Below the pieces are notes generated by a model. That model was not told the DNA's origin. It was given only the letters and a program-made list of their open reading frames with translations, and ran no database searches. From Harmothoe impar (lineage: Eukaryota > Annelida > Polychaeta > Phyllodocida > Polynoidae), in the NCBI GenBank assembly GCA_947462335.1, contig OX381704.1:43280942-43344941 (forward strand): a DNA stretch of 64,000 bases. The letters run 5' to 3'. Positions 34,692 to 48,340 of the stretch are shown here, piece after piece (position 1 is the first letter of the stretch; each line of letters starts with the position of its first letter). The translations under genes were made by a program, and so were the position numbers.

Positions 34692-35087
34692 TAGAAAAAA
34701 TGACTTCTCTTTACAGGGAAACAGTAATCATTCCAGTCTATCAAAGGACATTAAAATGTCAAAAGCTGCCAGACTTTAACCTTCACTAGTCTCTACACCT
34801 CTATGGTAGATTTGCACTGGGTATAGGCTCCCTCAGCAGTATAGCTATGTATAGTATGGGGTCCTCCTGTTATGATGGTCTAGCCTCAATTGAGGTATGT
34901 GGGTGGTGGATGTCTGAGTGATAGCACTTCATTAGTGAGTTAGCAGACTGCTATAGTCTACTGCTGAACATTGTCCACACCCACAGGCTACATTGCCGTA
35001 ACAGATGCCATCAACTGGTCTGGCTCTACAATGCCTGCCTCTCAGCGAGCCCCTCATGTGAGCTGCTCCATGTAGCTGAGCAGATAG

Positions 35088-35172
<85 letters not shown>

Positions 35173-38100
35173 TTTTGCTGACTTGGTCGGGAACACCGGT
35201 GTCGGTGAGCAGTAGAGATACACCCCACTGTATTAATCTATATAGTGTAAAAGGCATGATCTCATCATAAGCAATCTGAAATCTGATGCAAGTATAGGAT
35301 GATCTCTATCTTGAACTCGAATTTCATGTATTGCTGGCTTATGAATTTCTCTTATAAATATATCAGACTCACTATTCTGTTTTAATATCGGCAGGAAATT
35401 CATAACTGCGGATTGAAAATGATAAGCCAATAGTAAGCCTTTTAAAGATGGTTTTATTGTAAGGTGTTCATTGGCAGGCAACATCTTTCTTTCCAAGTCA
35501 GAGAGCTGACGCCCGCAGATGCTCGCCTCTCTGTCACTCAATAAGCAACTTTGAAAGTGAATTTCTAAGCATATTTTGCAGCAGGAAACTCTAATGTAAT
35601 CTCCCTTCCCCCTCCGTCGTTTTGCCAGTGATGGGACGCTGTTCCCGGGTCTATTAGCATGTATAGGGGAGGGGCGAGTGAAGTAGAGGATAGAATGGTT
35701 TTCCGTGGGAACTTCCCGCACCTGCCTGCAGAGTCGACGGTTCTGCCACACAATACAATGATTTGTCCACATCTGTCACGTATGTACAGGGAGCTTTGGA
35801 GGCAGGCGGCAGGTTTTATTATTAATCCCTGCATGTATTTGTACCCGTACATATGTATATAGCCCTGTAGAGAAGGGGTGGCTACATGTAACGCACCCGT
35901 AAGTTTGTATATGTAACGCTTAGCATATCGCATACTCCTTCATTTATCCCGCCACTGGGCTTTTTATAACTTTTATTTTATAGTCTGCCAACCAAAGCCC
36001 TGTGGAAGGTGTAAATCAGCACAGACATCACCTAAACATATGATGCTAGAACTTATGACGTTGTATAATCAAACATTGATCTGAAGAACTCATAATATTA
36101 TAGCCTAATTTGCTCCATACCAAAATCACATGATAATGGTAAGCATTAAACGAGTACACAAACATAGACTGTGCTCACACAGATATTGGAATAATTCTTT
36201 GCTGAAATCTTTGCAATATTAGACCTACCACCTGTCGCCAACAGCCAATGGCCTTTATGTAAAAAGGTAAGACTTCGTATAGCCAGTGTGTGTCGGGGGG
36301 GGGGCCGATCTTTTGTTCTCAACCCCACCCTCTCATTCCCCTTTGGTAGTGACACAAAGTAGGTGCAAATTACATCATGGCCGTATTCCCGTGCAAATAC
36401 CAATAAATCATTCAGTCCACTTGATCCTGAGTCTCCTGAGCCCTATTTACATTGCCTCAGCCCTGCCTCCCCTCCGTCTACCACCTGAATACAACAGGAC
36501 CCGAGGAGATGGATCACAGGCAACCCAAGGTGCGCCTCAGTTCATATAAATCAGGGCCAGATCTAAGGAAATTCAAATGCCTTCAGGGGTAGTGATTGCC
36601 GTGATGGCAGGCAGTGTCGGGCTCTGGTTGACAACGTGCCTATTGTCCTCCTTCCTCAGGACTTGACTACCGGATAGTCACCGAGGCCACAGACCCACAG
36701 CCGCGCCACCCATCCGTATTCCTACCCCACTGGAGGAGACACCTGACTAGAATTAACACGACAGCAGCTTCTCTCCAGGGTGGAACTGAAAGTCAATGCC
36801 GACTCAGCAAGATCAACATTGTTGAACACCTTCCTTTCCTGCTGGAGGACTTGGAGGATTTCTTAAGCCTCCAATCCATAGATTCCTCGACCTTTTTAAG
36901 ACATGATGGTGGTCATTAGATTAGTTACATGTACATGTATAATACATTGTGATGGAAGGCATTCTAATCCTTTTAGACCGGATAGAAAACGACGATCAGT
37001 GACTATATTGATTCGTATGGGTAGGGCATCTCATGTACCCTTTATAAATGTTGCTTATACATATACTGTATATCTGCATAAACATATTAACTGTAAATAA
37101 AGCTTAAGCACATACATGTATATGATAGAGGACTTGGCATAAAGTACCCAAGAGGATACTAACAAAATCACTCTAGATTATCCCTTCTTGAACAAAGTTC
37201 CTATCATACAGTGTTCCCTTCTCTACATATATTCTGGTTTTGTGGTGTGGAATGACCTCAGTAGTGTTTCCGTTGTCTCTACCACATGAACAACTCCCCG
37301 GGGTCTAAAGGTTGACAGTCCGGACATCAGTCCTCCTGACTTTGACAGATGAGGTTATCCATTAGTCAGAAATCAGTCCTGAATTTGTATTTCTGAGTTT
37401 TCTTTTCTACTTTTCAAGGTTGGGGATCATCGCACGGGGCAGTCTCCCTAGATATGAGACTCGTCTGTGAATGCACATACATCATCTTCCACTTCGTATT
37501 AGTAGTGCTATATAATATGTTTTAACCGCCTGGAGCACTTGGAGAGTTTCATAATGGACGTAACACAGCTGACTCATCCTACAATGGGAATAAAGCCAGA
37601 ATACTCAAATAGAAAAGCAAGATTTAATGAACTTTGATTCCAGCTAATGGATTCAACCTCACAAATACACCGAGCACAACAGCAGGGCAGATGAGTTGTT
37701 AAATCAATCATTTCTGATATAACTAATGGCACTGTCTAGACATAAAGCAGTGTTGTATGGGCTTTTAACAGTCTTGTCACCGGTTCACTGAAATCGTATC
37801 GGGATAGGCCGGTGTTGGTTTTTATTGAATATATGAATAACAGCTCATGACAATTCTTATCCGTACCACTGATATGAGAACTTCCACGATTTCAGACACC
37901 CAGTAAAGTTTCAATTAACTCCCCACAATTCACTTATCTACCAGTCCATTATCTGATTATTTTGGCAGCGATAGAAAGGCAATAGCCATTTGCGAAGAAA
38001 CCAGATGAAAGACAAACAAAGCCAGACGTGGGCCAGCGTTTGTCTTATCGACTCCTCCATGGCAAATCAGATATGTGGTATCGGGTCTAAGCGTCCAGCA

Positions 38101-39580
38101 AAAGCTATCAAGTTTTAAAGAAGCCGCCTCCTGCCTGCCTCTCCATGTTGCCTCGCAGACGCCACATTAAAGCATGCCACCGGAAGTCACGAGGCAACAC
38201 CGGTAGTGAGGCCCTTCGCCGATCGGGGCGCTGTGAAGACATGGCTTAGTTATTCTGTTTGATGTCAGGGCCATTATGGGGCAGTCTGGCTGACAAAACA
38301 CAAACATAACAGAGGTTTGTTGGCATAGGTCTTGGACAATTCTGAGACGATGTTAAAAAGGATAACCACAGAAGTAGACCTGTTCGTGATAACCCCTATA
38401 TCTCTTTTCTCAGAACGCCTATTTTCTCAGAGCCCTCCATTTTTGCTTCTACCCCAAATGATCCTGCACCCAGACTCTATTCCTCAAGGCCCAAATGTTA
38501 TGGACTGTTCCCTTAATAAAAAAAGAAAGCTTCCTTTTGGTCATTATTCAGCTGCGTGTCCTCCCCCGTATAATTGCTCGAATACTGATTCTGCTTGATA
38601 ATATGGAGTGTTGACTTCAAGCTCAACAGTATGAAAATATAAAAGATATACAAGTAGATGTCAATACCTTAATATCCAAACGCTCTCATTGATATATCCG
38701 TACTAAAAGTCAAGTTCATATGCGAGTCAACCTAATAATGCAAGCCACATTGAGCCATGTAAAGAACATAGTCTGGCAGTCTGATGACACTGTATACTAC
38801 CACATGAGAAACCAAGTCTTGTCCTAATTATGGCAATGGACATGGTTATTGTTTTCCAAATGAAGATGATTATGCTCTTTGCAGCCATTCAACTATTGTT
38901 AAAATTTTTGTGAAGCAAATTTGACTCTCAGAGGGAGAAAGCCGTGAGATATGTACCTTGTGCAGCCGGATACTCAGAATCCTTTCCATTTTGTTGAAAA
39001 GAGCAGTAGGTATCGTGGAGAGGAGAATATACAAGCAGTGCTCGCCGCCAGCCAGGCGTTTCTAAGACCTCTTACGTTTCTGGCACTGGTGAGAAATTGT
39101 TATTACTATTCCTGAAGACAAAGGTTGTGCTTCACCTTGCACAGGAATGCGGTCCAAAGGGGGCTGCAATGGGGCATCACCTTTTATAGTCTATTCCCGG
39201 GCAGAGGTATTCAGGACCTGTTGATACAGTGGTGCATTGCAATGAATATTGCAACCTTTAGAGGACAGCTATTACGTATCTATTACTAACAGATAGTACC
39301 AATCAGAAATGCCAAATGGTGCTGCGACACTCACATATTGTCATCTACTCAAATTTGAGACAGACCTTTAGTTGTATCGTTAAATGAATTCATGTATCAT
39401 AGTGAGCATGTGGTAGGCTGTCAGCAGAGGGAGGCTTTATATTATATCATCTTTGGCTTCAGTCTAAAGTTTCCTGTTGATTGCATTATCTGTCTTGTTT
39501 CACGCTGCTCGCTATTCCCTTCATAACAGTTATTCTCTTACAGGTATAAAATAAATTAGCCATAAGGTTCAAATTCTTTG
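34692..39580. other. Intergenic; nothing firm
   Basis: No gene recognised. Contains the (TA)n tract at 35089-35169, a G-run near 36295-36303 and a GC-richer patch at about 38125-38250 with ccaccggaagtcacgaggc. Short open frames have no family resemblance; those over the TA tract are composition artefacts. Confidence 0.4.
35089..35169. repeat. (TA)n microsatellite
   Basis: About 40 uninterrupted TA units. It produces long Tyr-Ile repeats in all minus frames, which are not proteins. Confidence 0.95.
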
Positions 39581-39950
39581 GGAACTGTGTTGGTTACGGT
39601 ATATAGCAGACAACAAATGTGGTTCAGGTGGTGGGCTCGTGGATATGATTAATTGGCAAACCATGGGGAAAATGTCATATACTTAATAGAGCCATTTCCC
39701 CTGTCCAGTAATGGGTGGAGGATAGAGGTCCATGTAAATAGGCAGGGCTAGTTTAGATGGTGAATACATTGTGTTTGCTGGTGAATGTGTCATGCCTGTT
39801 GTTCACCTGCATCTCTCAGTAGGAGCATAGAATATATGTTATAGACTTGTATCAGATTGGTTGGCCCTTCCTCTGACGAATCCTGTATTTAGTGAGGGAG
39901 AAATGCATTAGGTCAGTGGGATATACCTTTATGCGTTGCACTACAGTTTA

Positions 39951-40488
39951 GGCCCAAACAATGTTTCAGGTTACCCTAGCAAAACAGGGCCGACCCTAAA
40001 CATCTTTATCCAATTTTGAAAAGAACACCGTTGTTTCTGGCCATTTTCTTTTGGTTATTCTAGATTTGATTTGAGATAGTAAAGTGGTACCAATCAATCC
40101 CGTGAATTTAACAGTGGATTTAACATGTCAGATGATTATTAAAATTAAATTATATTAAGTGCTCAACGAGAGTTCTAAATAACAATTCAATAGCACTCAA
40201 CTCATAACTTCTATGTATATGCAAGTCGCACACAATGTATCTATACCTCGACAAAAATGTAACTAATCGCTTCCAATATTGAAGGATTATGTACCTGGGG
40301 CGGGCACCCCTTTGTATATACTACTCGGGATTGAGGCAGTTGTTGATGAGTCGGCACCGAGTCGGCACTTGTGTCCGAGTCAATTTCTAGGTATTTTCCA
40401 AGCTAAAGGGGAAAGAATCCGACCTACCTACCTTAAGGTTTTAGACCATAATAATTATAACCTGAAACACGCCTTTTTTTCTTTGGCC
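39951..40488 (-). mobile_element. PIF/Harbinger-like miniature element, copy 2 (inverted, decayed)
   Basis: It begins ggcccaaacaatgtttcagg after tta (39948-39950) and ends cctgaaacacgcc, a T-run, ggcc, before tta (40489-40491). The subterminal words taccctagcaaaacagggcc and gaatccgacctacctacctt are reverse complements of parts of the element at 2015-2466, as are the gagtcgg words. About 250 bases in the middle are unrelated and may be a later insertion. Confidence 0.65.
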
Positions 40489-43309
40489 TTACGGCATTGA
40501 CACTTTAGACTAAACATTAATCCCGTCTCATACGCGAGCATAAGGGCTCTCAAGACACAAGATATGTTTAGATGAGGCAGATAACTTGTCCAATAGTAGA
40601 AGTATAAGACTTGATAGTCACAGCTTATTCCAAGTACTGGTGACGATTATTATGAAAGTCCTATTTTGGCCTAGCAATCATAGAGTAATTGCCATTAAGA
40701 CTGCTTAACGAATTGATTCATTCTGGCTTTAGTGAAGAACGTTATTGCAAACCGGTAGTATGTGGGTGCATATCACGTAAGACATTTCAAATACAAAATG
40801 TCATCTCCAAAGCTCAGTATCATTGGGGCACAGCAGTACAAATCATCAGTTCCTTTCAACTGTTAGCGCATGCCTTGAACATCGGTCCTCGGTGTAAACA
40901 TGTTTACTGTTATGCTGTATAATATTGTACAGATGGTGTAGGATTTCTCTACTGACAAGTTGGGAATAGGGTAGTTATAAAACTGCTTCCGTGTAGGTTT
41001 GTCCCATGCCTTTCCTTAGTGCTGATTCACAGCATACAAAAAGTATATTTCAATCAACATCCAGCCCCAACATGTTTACATGTGGATCTGTGTCTATCTG
41101 ATACCTCCGGTAATTCAAGGGTTGCTGAAGACAGCTGCTGGGTAGACTAAAGCATTGTAATGTCCTCTCACCACAGCCATACTCCATTTACTTGAGAGGA
41201 GATTATATATTACTTGAATGGAGGTCCACGGCTTTTCAATATATATGTTATCTGAGAAATGAGGTTTTAATAGCTATATGGAAATTATGTCCGTTTAAAC
41301 TGGGAGAAGGAAAACTCCAATTCCTACGTCTTTCAAATAAGATTTCTATCAAGAACTGTGTATATTGAGATCCCACTCCGATTAGTTTTAAGCAATATTA
41401 AATGCAGGGGTATTGATTGGGGTACTACTTTCAAAATGATAAGTTTGAAACTAAGAGAACTCCTAATCCCAATAATTTGTTATTCAGGAATCTCTCCAAC
41501 GTAAGGTCAGGTAACTTTGCAAATGCTTCATCATAACTCTGGGGATTTAATATTAAAATTATCTTTATTCATAAAAGTTCGCATAAACCCATTAATTTTG
41601 ACCTTATTGATAACAAATCTGACTTTGTCAAAAAGAAATTGATATAAACAGCCATTGTGATTGATAAAGGACTGATCATATTAAAGCTTTCTATGAGTAA
41701 GTATTTGTAATAAAGTTTTTTATGATCAAATTCAAAAAGCAATCTTTCAGCAGCCAAATTAGAAATACAGTGTCAGACTACTTTCACCGTTCGAACCTAA
41801 TGGATGTACAGAGTGGGTCTATAATGGTGATGTGTCCCCAACAATATTGTACAAAAGTCTCATATAAATAAAACTCTTTGTTATTGCTGTAGAAATTTGC
41901 TGAAAGCAGTGGGACAGGACCTTCTGTGTTTTCTCCCAACAGTGCCATCCATGCCATATGACAGATGTGATGGTGCCCATGAGCATCACAGCCCCTCATG
42001 TCAGAGTGTAGATAACGTATTGTGAGGTACACAACAACACGACGACCACAACTACACAGAGAAACCTGTAGGGTAGGGAGGTATGCATTGATTAACTGTC
42101 CGTTGGCTGATGTATATCTACACCAATTACATCCCCATCTGGCTGGTCAGCAGAGATTGCAAACACACTGTGGTCAATGGGCAGTTTCATCCCTACCACT
42201 CCGGTCTCCCGGCCCACATAGATGTGTATATAATTGGGAGAAGGACATGCCCAAACAACCCTTACACAGCTGTAGGCTGGTAGTGGTAGGGTACAGGAGA
42301 TGCAGCACATGATGAAGCATACTCACATGAACTGCCCCAGGGCGAGGGTTGTAACAAGGAATAATATACTTATTAGTAGGAAGGATGGCATTACATTGCA
42401 TTCATTGCACTGGGTTTACGTAAGAATCAGGACCTTTTCAATAATTTTGGTTCATGTTATCTTGAAAGCATTCCCAATGGGCTTGAAAACATCAATTTCA
42501 ATCTTCATTTAGTGATTATGTCCTTGAATGTCCCATAATTCAGAAATGGATTTGCGGATAAATAATGTCTTTAATAAGACAACACAAAAAAACATTGAAC
42601 AAATGAGTTTTTGTCATCCGGTGTGAGCCTCCTAAAGTCATCTATGTTACTTTCCTTGGGCCCCTGAGTCCCGGGGCTGATTGTCTTGTGATGAATCTTT
42701 GAGCTGAGAAATCTAACCTAATTAGTTTCTTAGGACAAACGACAAAGATGGTTCGTTTATATTGGAGAAATGATTGCAGTGGCCACTAAGGCTACCCATT
42801 TCCTTTGGCCTCACCAGTCTTGCTTATCTTGTGGTACAGTTATGAGGCAGATGGAGTGTTCCTGTTATCAGACAATAGCAACATCACAGTATCCTTGCCA
42901 TAAGCCACATAATTGGACTAATGTTAGTATGTACTGCTCATAGATAACAGCTTAATTACTCATAACATTTGTGTCTCTCATGCTACTCTATTTCCGTGTC
43001 TCCAGCTACATGTACAACTATATTGGATTGTTGTAAGGTTAGAGTGATGAAAGCAACGACTATTCAGTAGCCTTAAGAATCACAGGGCCACGATCCAATA
43101 TTCTTGTCATGATCTCTTATAATTGCTTTGATCCCACAGAATAGGAGTATGGAATGGTTTGAATTAATATCATTTGCTAAAGAACACTGCTTCACCGGCC
43201 TATTGTTAGACCGACCCGAGATTGAACAGATGTCAAGTCGCAGCATATATCAAAGTATCATGTTGAGCATGCTCACTTGCACTGAAAACCCAGAGCAAGG
43301 AGCCTAGTC

Positions 43310-43885
43310 ATTATGACGACCTAGGTAGTCATGATGAATAATGGCAGATGGAGTGGAGAATGGTGTATGAATATAGTCTCTAATTAGTTCACTTCCTAAT
43401 GAGAGACATCCTTTTCACATATTTGGTGTAGTCTTGATTGAACTAAGTAGCATTACTTGTTATAAATAAGTTGCCAATGGGTGAGAATGATGGCCCCAAA
43501 GGTATAGAGACCACTCTGCTCCCTGTCACCAGTATATATCTCAAGACAGATATAGTTATGCAAAATGTTAAAACTAGGTGGCAGTAGTGTGCCATAAGTA
43601 GCAAGTGAGGAATAGAATTATGTACCATAGGGTAGTCATTGGGATAACCTAGGACTTGAGAGTTGTCACTACTGATGACTTTAGGTCTTCAAATGGACAA
43701 TACCTAAATTGACAACCTTAAGGTAGTCATTCTGACTACCTAAATATTGTGACTACCTAAGGTCGTCATTATGACAACTTTGGTCTGAATGGCTCAGATG
43801 GGTAGTCACAATGACGACCTAAGGTGGTCACTTTGACTACCTAAAGTTGTCAGTTTTGGTATTGTCAAAATGACGACCCTGAGGT
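43310..43885. repeat. Cluster of palindromic GTAGTCAT/ATGACTAC motifs
   Basis: Variants of ggtagtca..tgactacctaa occur about ten times, densely at 43630-43880 and once near 43311-43335, in both orientations and at irregular spacing (about 20-35 bases). Each unit is nearly its own reverse complement. Could be a foldback-derived satellite or a protein-binding array. Confidence 0.55.
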
Positions 43886-45636
43886 TTTCAGTGTGGTAGT
43901 TGGTATAACAATTACATCATACTTGCCCTCATTCTAAAGTTGATCATAGTTTTCTTTTTTTATTCAATCATATGGGTTTCATAGTTATGACCATTATCCT
44001 AGTGCAGTCGATCTGTTACATTTAGGGAAATTATAATGTATTCGAGCTGAACTATTTCTTATTCATCAGAAAAGAGTTACATGCAGAAGCTCCTGTCATA
44101 CTTGCACGATATATTAAAATTCGTTGTAACGTTTTGGTCATAATATACATACACTTACCCTTATCTATTATGATGTTAACCTGGGCTTTGTCTTTGTAAT
44201 TCATCTTCACCAGATGAATTAGAAAGGCGGCAACTTTAACGTATTAAGGTCAAATCCCACAATGCCAAAAATGGGTGAGAAAGTGTTGATTATTGACTCA
44301 AAAACAAGGGGAACTGTTGCCAATATTGTAAATCGCAACTCTTGTCCCATGATCTTATGCTTCTCCAAATCCCACTGTGGTCAATAATAAGCAAGCAAGT
44401 GTTGCCTACAGGACGGGTTAATGGATCTAGTTGAGGGGAGTTACTTCATGGTATGATTTGTCTTGATTATTCCCTCTCAACTAGCTTAAAGATATTTGGA
44501 GTGTCCCCCCTATATAAACCAAATTGTTGGCATATTCTAATAAGCAACATATTTGAACATAATCAGAGCGAAATATCTAAAGGTTTTGATATCTTATCTA
44601 TCATAATCACAAGACTTAGACAAGGGTTATAAACAATGTTGGGCTTGTTTTAGCCGATATAACCAACCAATATTGGCTAAGTGATCAGGATTTCACAATA
44701 AACTACATTTTTCAGCCCTCATTCGCGTTGTGGGATTTGACCTTTAGGTTAGTTTGGCTCGTGCAGCCTGTTGATTCTTTAGATATATATGTGAGCACTG
44801 ATGGCACACAGCTTAAGACTGTTTTACTTTACATTAAAATTGTTTATCAATATGGACTACGGTGTGGTAAACACCTGTTATCCTTGTGATCACGTAGCTG
44901 AATTACCACATGACCTGAAGAGCTGCTAAAGCTATGATATGACAGTTAAAGACTGTCACAATATAATAAAAAATAAATGCAAATGTGGTTCAGAGGGCCG
45001 CCTCGAAGATATAATTGTTTGGTAAGCCATGGGGAAATTCTTATCCGTAAAGTAAAGAGTGCAGGGTGAATGTGTCTGTTTACATGAGATTTTCTTCATC
45101 ACCAGTATCTCAAGTAACATAGTAATCTGTACCCTTTTTTATGCCATGGGGTATGCAGGGAACATCTATGTTTGTCTATATTTGATATATTAGCCAGCTA
45201 TCCATTCCAGAAACGATACCTTTAATAATGAAAATATTTCCCTATCGTCAGTACATGTATGCTGTATTATTTTACACATTTTTTCATTGCAGCCACAGAT
45301 TAAATCACATGTAATTACCACAGGTTTGCCCTTAGCTTTCCAATATCCGATCATAAACTGCCATCTACTTGTCCCCAAGCACTCAGCTCGCCACCACTCA
45401 CAGGTCATTGACTTTGTGTCATAGCTATATTATTATGTCGATTGTCTCTTCTCAATTTTGCACAAACACCCAGCTCAAATTGCAATCCCATCTCACAATC
45501 AAGAGAACTGAAATACTGCAGGGGAGGGGCTCTCAAGACACTGAACACGAGGTAGGAGAAGTGCTCGCTATCATAATCACTGTAAGAAAAACTAATTTGT
45601 TTTTCCTGTCCTATTGTGAATAATAAGAAGAGGTTG

Positions 45637-45819
45637 TTAAGCCCTTATCCTACAAACTTGCCCTTATCCTACAAAATCATATAGGTTTGTAGTATAAGGG
45701 CAACTATTTTGTAGGCTAAGGGCTGATTTTGTAGGATAAGGGCTTGACTGACAGCCCTTATACTACAAAGCTATACATTTTTGTAGGATAAGGGCAATTT
45801 TGTAGGATAAGGGCATAAC
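45637..45819. repeat. Palindromic cluster of CCCTTATCCTACAAA
   Basis: Eight copies of cccttatcctacaaa or its complement tttgtaggataaggg lie in 180 bases: two forward, three reverse, one forward (cccttatactacaaa), two reverse. Some copies differ by one or two bases. The whole block begins tgttaagcccttatcc and ends ggataagggcataaca, so it also has terminal inverted repeats. Confidence 0.75.
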
Positions 45820-45849
45820 AGAGGTATCTGAGTATGGCACTTGTGTCGA

Positions 45850-46260
45850 ACTTTCAGCATTACAGCAGTCATTGCGAGTAGTACAGGAAAGTTGGTCGTG
45901 CCTACGGAATCATGTGAGTATTACTTCTATTATATGGAAGTTGATCGGCGTTATGGCATCCATGTGAGTAGTACAGGAAGGAAGGTCGTGGGTATGGCAT
46001 TTATGTGAGTAATAATAGGGAAGTTGGTTGTGGGTATGGGCATTCATTTGAGTACTATAGGAAAGTTGGTCGTGTGTACAGAATCATGTGAGTATTACTA
46101 TGACATGAACGTGAGTAGTATACGAAAGTTGGTTGTGGGAATATATGGTATTCATGTGAGTACATGTAGTACAGGGACGTTGGTCATGGGTCTGACGTTC
46201 ATGCAAGTAATATAGCTTAGTTGGTCGTCGGTATAGTATTTACACCAGCATAGGGAAATA
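45850..46260 (+). repeat. Minisatellite, period about 41-45 bases
   Basis: About nine diverged units built on catgtgagtagtacaggaaa then gttggtcgtgggtatggcatt. Two clear successive starts are 45962, 46003 and 46046. It directly follows the palindromic cluster. Confidence 0.75.
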
Positions 46261-48136
46261 AACATAGTAACTGAATATTTTATTAAGTGCAATCCAATTA
46301 TCAGATCATACATATGTATTGTGTTTTCTGATGAGTGTGAATATGTGAATATGTTAATTATTGCCTGTACAGATCTGGACAACATTTTAACACATGAAAG
46401 AATAATGGTTAGCGAATGAATATCCTAGAGGTATTACTGATTACCAATGTGTAAGATTTCAAATGGAGAGATCACCTATTAGGCTTTCCATGCTCACAGG
46501 GAATAGGGCTATAATGAGGCTGCTCTGATGGAGATTGCACTGTGCTTTTATAGATGCTGATTCGCAATATAAAAACACGATTTCTATCAACATTCAGATC
46601 CTTAATGTGTGTAGCTGTGTGCCTTTCCAAATACCTGAGGCAATTAACTGATGCTGAACATTTATAGCTGCTGGGTAAACTGAGGCACTGCCATACACTA
46701 ACACTGAAGCCATACTCTATTACTTGAGAGGGGTTTACATTACTTAAATGGAGGTCCACGGGCCTTACAATAAGATTTTTACCCGAAGAAGGAAGTATCA
46801 ATATCATGCTACATGTGATTTCCTTTGAAATCAGACTCCAACCGTGTTCTAGATATGTAGATGACATACACAGTGCTTAAAAGCACTATAAAAATGCATA
46901 TAGTGGTTGAGCCATTACTGTCAGAATTCCAATGGCACAGGCATCTCTCCATCTTTGTTAAGCCAGGGGGTTATGGCAAAATGACTACAATTGGGAAAAC
47001 TGTATCAGAAATGTAATTGTTTTAATCAAAGCAGCAGGTGCGACGTCTCGGCCAATTTTAACAAGCGTTTGCAATGCGGATTCCGGCAAGCTACTAGTAA
47101 ATATGATTAATTAGTGTTATTGTTTAATTGTTTGGTATGCTGCTAAGGGGTCTTTTGAAACTGAAAAACATATTCATTGTGTCGGATGTTATTCCAGCTG
47201 TATATTCTGATGGCGCTATGGATTCCTAGGATTTACTGTATGTGGAGTAATTATGGTGATGCAACATGAACATCCCGTATTCAGCAGCCATAGTAAGCAT
47301 TTCATCAAACTACTTTCAACGAATCGAGTCAATAACCTATTGCTAAGTATACAACACCACCAACACCGCCGCCACCATTACCTCACAGCCAACCCCCTAG
47401 GGTAGGGATAGGTATGCATCCATTAGCTGCCAGTCAGCTGATTTACATCTACACCAATTACATCCCCATCTGGCTGGTCAGTACAGATTGCACCCATGGT
47501 GTGGCTGACGGGCAGTATACATAGAGATCTACCCAACACTCTCCTCTCTCCCAGCTCTATACATATAGGAGACGGTCATCACCATGCATTCAAAGCTTAC
47601 ACAGCTTTAGGTTGGGTAGTGGTAGAGACACAGTACGTGACGATGCAACCACACCTGAGCTGTTCCAGAAGAAGAGGCAATGATCAACTCAGATATCATA
47701 ACCTGTTGTAAAAACTGATGTATAAGCCCAACCCTTGTACAATGTATATATAAACCACACCCCGGGTTTGAGGAAACCCTATAATGCGCAGAGCGGATCC
47801 ATTTGTAGTGACTTGTAGATTCTACACAAGATATTACGGTGGCCTTAAATTGTACATGGGTTGATTGGATATGGTTGTATGTAAGAAGCAGATCCACCAC
47901 ACAAGTCTATGGTATAGGCCAATACAATATGGCTCTTCCTATCTTCAAAGTAATGTTAACAGCCTTGGAAACTTCAATTTCAATTTGTATGAAATGAGTA
48001 TAAATGCCCTTCAATGTCCCATCATTTAGCATTGGATCTGAGGTTAATAATGTCTCCAGGCAGCACAAACATTTATCAGGTGAGATTTCTTAGGTTCTGT
48101 GAGGCTCTTAAAGTCACGTATGTTACTTTCAGTTTG

Positions 48137-48340
48137 CCCTACACTCTAAGAACAGTGTGTTACGTTTACACACTTATCAACACGCTTTTCTGCAGCTAAT
48201 TTTAACACACATTTTCGTGTAACACACTACCCACTGCACACTCTTTGTCAAAAGTGTGTTGATTTCAAAGGTGTGTTGCAAATAAGTGTGTGTAACTCCT
48301 CATGCATGTTCCCGCAACACACTGTTCTTAGAGTGTAGGG
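48137..48340. mobile_element. MITE with 24-bp terminal inverted repeats
   Basis: Begins ccctacactctaagaacagt then gtgtt and ends with its exact inverse (aacacactgttcttagagtg then taggg). The interior has several tgtgtta words. Tandem-unit copies 1 and 3 lack it at the matching place (ggggctgattgtcttgtg near 42675; ggggctaattgtctggtg near 58743), so it was inserted after the units duplicated. Target duplication not clear. Confidence 0.75.

Larger units (their letters stand above)
39580..43900 (+). repeat. Tandem non-coding unit, copy 1
   Basis: Blocks here recur in order at 44985-48900, and some again at 57200-58860. Examples: aaatgtggttcag with aaaccatggggaaa (39616-39670), the block 40955-41250 (ctgctgggtagactaaagca; ttacttgaatggaggtccac), 42060-42340 (tctacaccaattacatcccc then atctggctggtca; cttacacagctgtagg) and 42530-42905 (ctaacctaattagttt; gcttatcttgtgg; tatcagacaa.agcaacatc). 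No gene is present. It carries the second PIF/Harbinger-like miniature element. Confidence 0.7.

Noticed and set aside
34932..35257. Minus-strand frames rich in Tyr-Ile
   Set aside because: They come from the (TA)n microsatellite and have no other coding support.
43310..46260. CRISPR-like array
   Set aside because: Repeats are palindromic or diverged with no uniform spacers, and the genome is eukaryotic.
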